This document shows positions 34,001 to 44,055 of a stretch of DNA of 64,000 nucleotides, piece after piece. A program made the position numbers and the translations under genes. How positions within the stretch are numbered: the stretch's first letter is position 1; each line of letters begins with the position of its first letter. The DNA lies in NCBI GenBank assembly GCA_012932295.1, contig JAAONU010000004.1, positions 25,118,872 through 25,182,871 of the forward strand. Direction: 5' to 3'. Under the pieces are notes generated by a model. It searched no databases, was not told the DNA's origin, and saw only the letters and a list, made by a program, of their open reading frames with translations. Source of the DNA: Cyclina sinensis. Its lineage: Eukaryota > Mollusca > Bivalvia > Venerida > Veneridae.

Positions 34001-37000
34001 CAGTTCACCAAGTCAGAGGTCAAGGTCACAGTGAGCTTGAAAAGTAAAACAGTTTCTGATAAATAACTATAGATCGCTTAGTCCCAGGTTCCTCATACTT
34101 AGTGTGTAGGTTGGTCATGACCTGTAGATGACCCCTATAGTTTTTCACATTACCCGGTCAAAGGTCAAGTTCACAGTGACCTTTAATAGAAGAACGGTCT
34201 CCGATCTATAGAACCGTTCGTGCCAGAATGTTCAAACTTAGATTATATATTGGTCATGACCAGTGGATGACCTCTACCAAATTGGTTCAAATTATACCCC
34301 TGGGGTCAAATTTAGCCCTGCCCCGGGAGTCAATTGATTTTACATAGGCTTATATAGGCCGAACTTTTAAATAATTCTTGTCTGAAACCACAAAGCCTAA
34401 AACTTAGATATTTTTAAAGGAGCATCAGCTAGAGGTTATCTGCCAGGTTTGTTCAAATTATGTCCCTTGAGTGAAAATTGGCTCTACCCTGGGGGTCACT
34501 TAAATGCATATAGATTATAAAGGGAGAATCTTAAAAAAAGCTTTTGGTATTTGCTCAACAATAGACCCAAAGACAAAGTATTCAGGTGAGCGATCTAGAG
34601 CCATCATGACCCTCTTGTTTTATTTTGCTTTAATTTGACGTCAAAAGTTAAACTCGTCTTCAGAATGGTCAGTGTACTCTTCATAATTGAAATCTATACT
34701 TGATATATAAAAACTCTAAGATAATTGAGTAGTTGTTGATGCTGTTACAATGTCTTCGGCTAGCGCTTGAGGAATCAGAAATTTCAGAAAATGTTTACTT
34801 TTGTTCTAAGGAATGCGTGTAACACAAGTTCTTAAAATACAGAAAGAGAGAGAGAGAAACATGTGCACAATTCTGCTGCAGAGATAAGTGTATAATAATT
34901 TTTTCCTTAGAAAACGAGCGTGTCGCTCTTTTATATACTACATTGCAAAAGTTTGCTGGCACTTTTTTCTTCTTTGGAATTTTCACCGAAAGAACTCTTT
35001 CATTTAAAGTTAATTTTAACAATTCGCCTACTTTAACAGTCTGGAATGAATACTTAGTACATTTCGAAACTGTTCACTGTTTATATTTTGCTAGGACATA
35101 ATACCCTTGTTGGGTAACCTAGATGAACCCCGTCGACGCTATAAATAGCTCAATGCTTGTGCCTTATCAGAAAAGATAAAGATGTCTCGATGTCATCCTC
35201 TTCTTGTTAGGAACGACAGTTTCGAACCGGAAATGGAAAACAACACGCGAAACCATACACACAAACACATGCATGCATTCTTCTATCTTTGCATCATTAT
35301 GCAAGTAACCGCTTCCATCTTAATAGTGATTGGTTTTCTATCGCGCGTGGTGTCTCGAGAAATACAATAACTTCCGTTGCAGAAGAGTTAAATTAACTTG
35401 ATAAAAGAGTGACATGTACAAAGTAATTAAATTTTGTCACGTTTCTAAATAAATGAAGTATGAAATGTAACGTATATATTTTGCAGGGCTTATCGAAGCA
35501 GACGGATTTGACAGTGAGACAGGTAGAGGTCTGGTTTAGGGACCGGAAGAAGCAAGATTCTCATACTGCTCTACAAAAGTTCTGTGACAGCGGGTTTGTA
35601 TCTATTGTCAATCATTCTCACTTTTTAATAGGGGTTAGGAGGCCCTGACATTCCCACTTGTATTTGTGGTTTACATTATCTAGGAGAGACGTCACTGTAG
35701 GACCGTAGCGTCAAGGATGACATTGACGTCTCGACATTCAAGCTTTGATATAAATGAGTACTTTGAAAAATAGCATCCGTGTAAGTATTCCCTTGCAAAT
35801 TGAAAGTGTTCTAACTTTATACTAAGTTGATTTACATGCGTTTTACATGTGTTATACAAAAACAATGTTAATTGCACATGAAAACGAACGAAGAGGACGT
35901 TCTAGTCTTGGTATTCTTCTGTTTCTAATAAATATTTGCCTAGGACCCTGTTTGTACTTTTAAATCTATTTCTTATGTTTCACTTTTGACCTTAGGAAAT
36001 ATCCATTATAAACACTATGATTATGTAAAGCAAACTACTGTAGTCTCTAGTTTTTGTCAGTTCAAGAACTATGATACAGGTACCTTCTCTTTTCTTAATG
36101 AGTTTTCTAAAACCGAAGCTCTTATGCAGACTTACAGTTTCCCATGCCCGTATCACTGGTTATAGGTAGAATTAAGGTTTGTTTAGTCTAAACTACTTGA
36201 GAGAAAAAGAAAAAGAATTAAATCTCGAAGACGAGATACAGATTGTAAGCTTGCAAAGTATGTGACGTCACAGGTATCGCGGATAACGTATCACAGCGTG
36301 CGCGCCGCATTCGAAAGCTTTCTAGATATTTAGTTTTATTTTGCCTTGGTCCGATTTGATACATACTTTGTCCTGAATCAAAGTCCGTCTTTGTTACTTC
36401 TAGTACTTTATATAAGCTCTTACAAGAGTGCTGAATTTTATAAATTTCATGTTAAGTTATTCTCACATTTGGTTACGAGATAAATTGAAGACATTATGTT
36501 TCAGAGTATGTTCTTTATAGGAAAATCCATAAAGACAGTCTAGCACAGTACTGTGTAATTTCCGGAATGTTGGCAATTTGTTAACATGTAAGATATTTCC
36601 GTCTTCGTAGACAGAAATCAAATACATTGAAATTAAAGTGGGCGGGTGTTCCTTTGTTCAAGTGAAAAGCGGGTACGTGTTAAGGGTACGTACTATAAGA
36701 CGAAGACACACATTTGAGAACGGGGTATGGCACGCCATTGTTGCGAGGCGTCTTAAGTCCCTAGTCGGTTGCTGGAGATGTCTCTGCCTCTTAACTCGAT
36801 AGATTTATTAAATCTCAGTTTACTTATTAAAAAACATTTATAAGGGTATAAGCAAACATATTAAGTGACGGTGAGAGTTATCGCTAACTTTTGAAGTGTT
36901 GTCAACGCTGCCAAGTGCACTTGTTGACTTTAAAAGTTTGACCTTTCCTACAAGGAATTTCAAATGCAGTAACTGTACGATAAACAAAACACAAGAACAT

Positions 37001-40000
37001 TATTAGAAAATGAAATCGATGCAGTAAATTATGATGATAATGATAGCCTTGAAATAAACAGATAAGGAAACAAATGGGTACTAGCGCGAACTTGAATTTG
37101 CGCACTGTTTCTAGCGCGTAATATGCGGAATTTTGTCCTACGCGAACAAAAATGCACGGTTATTATCGATTGCACAGATACGTATTTATTATACCATTGC
37201 AATGAAAGAAAAGTAATTATTCATAAAAGAAATTCACGTAGATGCAAAATCTACTTTTGTTAAGTATCTGCAATTAGAATCAGTTTGCAATGTGTCCATT
37301 AAGGTTTGTGTGATTGATATGTTTAAAGACAGGTGGATAAATAATTTTACTTTCTTGAAACTTGTCTGCGGAAATGTGTAACAGTCTGTCTACTAAAAAC
37401 AAAAAATTAAAGGGATTGTGATGTTTCAGATATACCTTAAAGGCTATAAATGTTTCTGGTGCTAGCATCATGACAAAAGATCATTAATTTTGCATGTAAA
37501 TCTTCCATGTTTTTTTTCAATTTTCCAGATGGCATTTCATGTTCTATGTCGCCGCATTTACATATGGACTCACCGTTCTGTGGGATGTAAGATTTCTTTT
37601 AATACATTTCTTTGAGTTATACCAAGATTTTAAGACATTTGAGACAGTTTTATAAGGAAACGCTAGATATGTCTATGCTGTAGGAGTCCCGACATAATCC
37701 CCGCCTTGAGTGATCAGCAGGTTAACAGACTAGCATCAGTTGGAAAATTTTCAAACACCTTGTTTGGCCATTTGCCTTTGTTTGCAGTTTAAAGTGTCTG
37801 TCACGTTCCGGCAAGGCAGCTCTAGTGAAAGAGATCTTTGTTCCAGGAACCATGGCCCAAGTAAAAGATATCTTTGTTCCAGGAACCATGGCCCAAGTCA
37901 ACGAGAACTTTGTTCCAGGAACCATGACCCAAGTCAAAGAGATCTTTGTTCAAGGAACCATGGCCCAAGTCAAAGAGATCTTTGTTCCAGGAACCATGGC
38001 TCAAGTCAAAGAGATCTTTGTTCCAGGAACCATGGCTCAAGCCAAAGAGATCTTTGTTCCAGGAACCATTGCTCAATTCAAAGAGATCTTTGTTCAAGGA
38101 ACCATGGCCCAAGTCAAAGAGATCTTGTTCAAGGAACCATGGCTCAAGTCAAAGAGATCTTTGTTCCAGGAACCATTGCTCAAGTCAAAGAGATCTTTGT
38201 TCCAGGAACCATGGCTCAAGTCAAAGAGATCTTTGTACCAGGAACCATGGCTCAAGTCAAAGAGATCTTTGTTCCAAGAACCATGGCCCAAGTCAAAGAG
38301 ATCTTTGTTCCAGGAACCATGGCTCAAGTCAAAGAGATCTTTGTTCCAGGAACCATGGCCCAAGTCAAAGAGATCTTTGTTCCAGGAACCATGGCCCAAG
38401 TCAAAGAGATCTTTGTTCCAGGAACCATGGCTCAAGTCAAAGAGATCTTTGTTCCAGGAACCATGGCCCAAGTCAAAGAGATCTTTGTTCCAGGAACCAT
38501 TGCTCAAGTTAAAGAGATCTTTGTTCCAGGAACCATAACTTACTAGTATGTAAAAGAGATCTTTCAGAAATAAAGTTACTTCTTTGTCCCAAATAGTTTT
38601 GTCTTTGAAATCAGGTTTGTGTGAGACCATGAGATTTGTTGAAATTGATTTTGGTACCTACAATACTGTTTAAAATAATGTGTTTTTTTTTCATTATGGT
38701 CAGTTATAACATATCATGTTGTGAAGTTTTATTTGAACTTTCATTGACATTATGGTACGCTTACTTTGTATTTTTAAAAACATTTTCAATATGCAAACAC
38801 ACAATTCACGGAACAAAGCTATGGCGCTGTTCGACATTCTGACAACTTCTCTCAATCTGCTTTTAACTTGATGGCCTGCTGTTGTCAAGTAGGCATGTAT
38901 TTTATAAGAAAAAGACCCAGTTCTTGTTCTCAGTATGAAGCCCTTGGTCTGTTCAATAGCCCATAAACAAATGTCGGACGAAACAAATGTTTTCATAAAG
39001 ATATTTATGGGCTGAGATTAGGAGGAAAATGAATTTCACTCCGAGATAAATCATTGTTTCAGATTATTTAGAATTGTTTCCCTTAAATCAAAGGTCCTTT
39101 TTGTTTAGAGTTGTATAGATATGTAATCTCATAATATTTTATGGTTTAAATACGTATCACTTTTCTTTTGTTAACATATTTTACTGTGAGTTCTTAACTC
39201 CCGTTTCAGAAACCCTGGTTCAGTAAAACAGTAGAATGTTGGGTTGGATGGCCAAAACAGGTAAGCAAACACAGACTGTACACTCGATGTTTCGCATCTG
39301 TATGGGAATAGTGAAGCAGTCCTCCTGTCTCAGGTGGCAGGCTTCTGTCAAGGGTTCGAGCATCAGACATGCAATGTTCTACATGCTATATGATCATAAT
39401 GGTACATCATGTATGTCTTTTAAAATAGTTCATAAAATGGACAATCTATGTCAGTTTTTTTTACTTCCGGGTCTGTATTTGTAGTGAGAGTATGAGAAAT
39501 TATATTTTCCCTGTTAGGAACAAAATACTTTTTATATAAGCCAGGAACAAATAAAATGTAACCCTTATTAATTTCTTAATTTGACTCGTCCATATTCCAT
39601 TATGGACAGATCCATTATTGATTATTATTGGAAATAATTGCAAACTTACTGACTGAAAAGTGCACAGTGCTGAATTACTGACTTATCTTGACCTGTCATG
39701 ATCTGTACTGGTCAAAATAACAAATAACAATTGCAACCAGTAACCTGAGAGTAAGGGTTAAAGCATCAACTTTATTCCGAGGTTTTGAATTATATTTTTT
39801 GCTGTTGCTGTGAGATAATATTCAGTCTTATGTTTTTTTCAGAACGTGACGAACGACGTTTACTGGTATTATTTAGTGGAGCTAGCTTTCTACTGGAGTT
39901 TAATATTTACACTCATCTGGGACCCAAAACGAGCTGTAAGTTGAGACCTGTAGCTTGCCATTATTTCTTCAAGGTAGATTTTAATGTTTTCAAAAGTACA

Positions 40001-43000
40001 GTGGTAGTCGTATAAACACGCTATTGTGGACAGAACACCTTATGGAAGAGCATTACAAAGGTTTGTTTAAATGATGCCTACATTACTACGTATTTGTATT
40101 CAGTTAGTCTATACACAGTTTGATGTTGTACTATGACACCGCTGGCATTTGACATTAAACAATCGGAACACCTCGGGCGACTTCAATAAGTCTTTATACG
40201 AAGTTGTCGGAAAAGGCCGAGTTGTTACGATTGGACATTAAACAGAGTATGAATAGCTGATGTGGGCTTATAACGCAATTTTGTGTATGGCATCCGCCGT
40301 TATAATACAACAGGATACCAACAGGGGCTGTTTGTCATGTTTTGTTTGGAATAGAACATTTTGAAATAAGACATTGTTTTGTACCTTTGAAACTTTAATT
40401 CCGGTTTTCAAAATGCCATGTAATGCCAAGTGCATGTTTCATTGTTTATGTATATTTAATTGGATTGTTTGCAGTCTGACTAAAGTAGACGAACTGCCTA
40501 CGTTAAGGTCTGATCCTGATAGCGGATAGTTATTTAAGAGCTAATTTTAATCAAATTTGTTTGCTTGCAAAATTAAAATACAGTAGTATAAGTTTCTACG
40601 TAATATTTACACGTGTATTTTGTTTTGTTTACAACAGGATTTTTACCAAATGCTGGTGCATCATGTTGCTACCATTGTGTTGATGAATTTCTCATGGCTC
40701 GTGAATTTTGTCAGAATCGGAACGCTGGTGCTAATAGTTCACGACGTGGCTGACCCCCTCCTTGAGGTATGCAGGGATGTCAATATCCTATGGTGTTTTG
40801 ACATTCGTACAAGCTTGCAAGATTTTTCATTACTAAAGCTACCTAATTTCATCCATTTGACCCGCAGTGTGTTTTCCTGTTAGGGCTGAGAGGCAGTCAG
40901 GAATTGTTCATTTAATGATGTTGCCACGTGCTCTAGAAGTTTAGTTAGCTAAACGGTACCGTGTTTTTTCTGTGTTTTATATTAATTAAGTATGCTTCGA
41001 CCTATCCCCAAAACAGTGAAAGATCAGCCCTTGTATGACAGTGTCCAGTTCAATGGAAGATACATGATGAATTAAGTCTTTCGTACACTTCACCACCATG
41101 GAGTGGCATTTCTTTTATAATTGATTTTTTTCGAACTTTTAAAAACGCTCAACAATTCGTTACTGCATTTGTATCACTATAACACTGGTAAATTACAGTT
41201 GGTAGACCGAGCATGCATTTAAATCTATAGCATATGCACACGACGCCATTATGACTCTTCAGTAATGAAGGAGAAATGTGTATTATTTCCGTTTCAGCTG
41301 ACTAAGATGGTGAACTATTTAAAGTGGAAGAGAACGACGGACTGTATATTTGTTGTGTTCGGTATATCTTGGATAACATCTAGACATATTGTATTTCCAT
41401 ATGCGTAAGTGTATATGCACTATCACTAATTTTTCTTTCCAGCCTAAAATAGATCCCTCCATCTGTCAGATCTTTGTTTCTTGGCAAGCGTTCATTGAAA
41501 CTTCCTACATAAAAAAGTTCTCCGTAGCATTGTTGTTCCATATGAGATCTATAAAAAAAAGCATGGCCGTGAAGTTGGTGTTTTCTTTTAAAATGTTTAT
41601 TGCAAAATACAGCTTTTTAAGAACATAAATTACAATTAAAGTGCAAATCTGTTACAAGGAGGCTGGCTCACGGAACCAATATCCGAGTCATATATAAAAC
41701 CTCAGATAGCCTCTCTCGTTGATTGCGTCTCGTATATTGTTGTTACTAATTGGATTTATTTGAACGTCTGAATTTCGAATGATTAAAGATAAACATAATT
41801 AGGGCTGCGGTGATAATTTAATGGAAATTTCGCTCAATCTACAGGAAAATAATAGATTAAGATATCGAATTTCCCTCTTTGTCGATCAATCTTTGAATGT
41901 TTATGCATATTATTCAAAGCTTAACGTTATTGGAGTATAAAATACAAAAAGAACGATTTAATTGAAATATAATGGAACGATTATATTTTTTCTTGTAATC
42001 ATAAAATAGATCCGACACCATTTCCTTTCTTGCTAACTATTACATGTTCTTTATATAACCTATTTTAACTATTATAAAAGTATGCGTCCTTGGTATTTGC
42101 GTAATTTTACATCGAAGTACTGTTATATTTCCAACAAGTATATACTTACATGGTAATTGTATATAGGTAAGCTCTGTTGTTAGCAGACTTAATAGTCAAA
42201 CTGTGGATCTTTGAATTGCGCAGACAAGTCACCTTAGCAACTGACGCCAAACTGATCCAAATATTGTTACTTTTGTTAAATTGAAGCTCCCTAATAATTG
42301 TTTGTACAGAGGCGTTGGTTTTCGCAGTTTTAAACCGGAGTCATTTTAAAATGTATTTAAATCTTTTTATCGTTTCAGAATTTTGTACAGTACAACGTTT
42401 GAAATTTTATCTGTGTTCGGCGAGCCGACGTTTTTCAATTATTTCTTCAACTTCTTCCTGTATTTATTACTTGCCCTTGGTTTTATGTGGACGTACCATC
42501 TTATAAAAGCAGTTGTCAAAAAGCTCTCCGAGGGTGAGGTAAGCAGCTTTCGTAACAGTTCTCAAAACTGTATTAAGTGCTTAAAACCATGTATGAAATG
42601 ACATATTATAAGTTTACACCGTTCAACGAAAAAAGAGAAAACTGTGAGATAGGTAACTGGCCATTGTAACGTTTTATCACTTTTACGACAGTATTTCAAA
42701 ATATCCAGGTGCTCTAAATTGCAACACATTGCCATGTTTATTTGTTTTACTAAATATTTCAAGGTTACATGCCTTAAATGCAAATAATTGAAATTCAGCC
42801 TTGAGGATAAAAACGAATTGTTACGTTAATCGTTATGTGGTCTGACATCAGCGTCACTGAATTCCGGATTAACAGTATCACGGCCGGACTTAGTACGTAT
42901 ACGTGGATATAGCTGGTTTTGAATTTGATACGAATAGTTCATAGTGATTATTTTCTGTACTTTGATTTTTGCGAGAATGAAATGCAGTGAAGGTCATATT

Positions 43001-43713
43001 GCATGACGATGTCATGTTTTCACCGAATGTCGAAATTGTGTCAATGACTAAAAGTCCCTTTTCAAGTATGCATGTTTATCAAGGTTGCTGAGATAGTCAT
43101 GTTCAAATGTTTGAAAATTTGATAGTGTATCAGTCGAGACTGATTACGTAGTGGAATGATGTAATAAATATGAAAGTATTGTTGATATGTTGATATCGTA
43201 TTTAGATTTATAATTAAGATTAATTGAACCTCTTCCCTACGGAACGTTTTTTTATGCTTCATATTTTCGTGTTTGTATTGTTGTTTTCTGTTGAAGTTTT
43301 GTACTTCCAGTAAGATAAAATATTTATCTGAATGAACCGTGAGTTTGTCCTGCATTCAAACTTCCAGAGAGACCGAGTCAATTATGCTGAGACATTTTGT
43401 ATTGAGAGACCAGTTGAAACTGTCATTTCAGCAGTTTTAACGGAGATATCTATTTAAAGAAAATGCTTTTTGCGCTCTTTGAAATATTGATTAAGTCATA
43501 CGCACCAATCACGACAGTCTTCCGTGACCACCGTGCAGGACAAAATTAGCCAATAAGGTTCTGAATAAATAAGCTTTGCTAAAGTTTTTACTACACGTCC
43601 TTTAATGCGGATATATTTTGTTTATTTTGTAGGTCACTGACACAAGAAGCGACTCCGAGACACCGGAAAGTCCAGTAGAAAACGGCAAACATATATCAAA
43701 CGGAAAATCTTAG
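25036..43713 (+). CDS. CERS: Ceramide synthase paralog B (10 coding exons, 367 aa)
   Basis: This is a second (dihydro)ceramide synthase, 8.2 kb downstream of paralog A in the same orientation. Coding exons are 25036-25232, 31782-31902, 35487-35593, 37529-37586, 39210-39260, 39843-39935, 40638-40766, 41298-41404, 42379-42538 and 43633-43713. Exons 1-9 match paralog A base for base in length and phase. ATG 25036 lies 13 bases after a good acceptor (TTTTTGCAG, ending near 25022), so a non-coding 5' exon is likely. A sequon NIS at N20 matches the glycosylated N-terminus of vertebrate CerS5/6. The Hox-like helix is VWFRDRKKQD. The Lag1p motif has HH at 217-218 and HDVAD at 244-248, where paralog A has HDASD. 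The tail DTRSD (344-348) is followed by TP and SP sites, and the C-terminus is 25 residues shorter than in A. Subtype is uncertain. Confidence 0.95.
26340..26460 (-). repeat. Possible tRNA-derived short interspersed repeat
   Basis: GGACTCGAACC near 26375 is the reverse complement of a perfect RNA polymerase III B-box (GGTTCGAGTCC). I could not find a convincing A-box at the expected distance or a cloverleaf, so this is more likely a SINE fragment than a tRNA gene. Confidence 0.35.
27462..27640 (-). repeat. Dispersed repeat copy (CATCCCATT family), reverse strand
   Basis: Read on the minus strand, this gives the same ordered blocks as the copies at 4425-4740 and 56200-56480: GGTAGTGCAAGATACAG, AGCATCCCAT, AGAGACAC, TTCTTTTACATGCT, AGCACTGATACATGGGACCT. 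It is the closest match to the 56.2 kb copy. Confidence 0.65.
32231..32282. repeat. Short tandem duplication
   Basis: The words ACCATCAGTGATGGAACCAA and TCTC occur twice in direct tandem, with a unit of about 29 bp, in intron 2 of ceramide synthase B. The word CCATCAGTGATGG is itself palindromic. Confidence 0.8.
32445..32500. repeat. GCAGTA-type short tandem repeat
   Basis: Irregular repeats of GCAGTA with GCAGTTG variants, in intron 2 of ceramide synthase B. Nothing else is visible in the surrounding 500 bp. Confidence 0.75.
33150..34621 (+). mobile_element. Non-autonomous element with seven ~144-bp units (intron 2 of ceramide synthase B)
   Basis: The left part begins with GTCTGTCGGTCGGTCGGTAG. 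Seven units of about 144 bp follow, each with TTTCYGATMAATAACTA-like and GGTCAAAGGTCAAGGTCACA-like blocks (cores near 33290, 33433, 33576, 33724, 33867, 34011 and 34155). After the array come two related single-copy blocks (TTCAAATTATRYCCCT, near 34290 and 34456). The right end is CAGGTGAGCGATCTAGAG, an imperfect stem-loop (34597-34613) and CTTGTTTT. The units are diverged relatives of those at 12216-13672. It has no coding capacity. Confidence 0.72.
37825..38535. repeat. 36-bp minisatellite in ceramide synthase B intron 4, about 20 copies
   Basis: The unit GAACCATGGCTCAAGTCA plus AAGAGATCTTTGTTCCAG is 36 bp and well conserved between copies. One copy near 38127 has lost a base. Long frames are open on both strands (268, 237 and 188 codons on plus; 178 and 96 codons on minus), with a 12-residue period such as VKEIFVPGTMAQ. 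The array sits between coding exons 4 (37529-37586) and 5 (39210-39260), whose splice sites are intact, so it is removed as intron. Confidence 0.93.
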
Positions 43714-44049
43714 CTGCAGCAGTATTTCAGTTTACAAGATGTGTAGAAAAAAATCATCTAAATGTTGATCATAAAAACAAATTGAACGCGGTGTAATCAG
43801 TATTCTTTGTTACAGTTTTGTTATTGTTAATATTTTTCCAAATATATATACAATGTATGTATAATTCCAAGCTTTGAGCATACCGTTACGTTATTAAATA
43901 TACTACAACTGCTGTAGATCGGCGCAAAATGAATGACACTGTTGTTGTGTAAAATGTGAAATGCAACTTACCAATTTCTTTACCTCTTGGAACCTAGTCA
44001 GATATAATCTAGTAATTAAACAAAATACTCTCGCAAGCAGAGAACGCAT

Positions 44050-44055
44050 AATAAA
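44050..44055 (+). terminator. Candidate poly(A) signal of ceramide synthase B
   Basis: First AATAAA after the stop codon, 337 bases downstream. It is a candidate only; ATTAAA at about 43892 is an alternative. Confidence 0.3.

Noticed and set aside
33150..34621. Calling the ERE-like sites confirmed enhancers
   Set aside because: Sequence alone shows only the motifs. They belong to a dispersed repeat, so they are reported as a testable observation and not as a regulatory feature.
37740..38546. 268-codon plus-strand frame in the 36-bp array as a real gene or alternative CerS exon
   Set aside because: Several frames on both strands are open at once, the flanking CerS exons splice cleanly around it, and inclusion would insert a repeat into the TLC domain.
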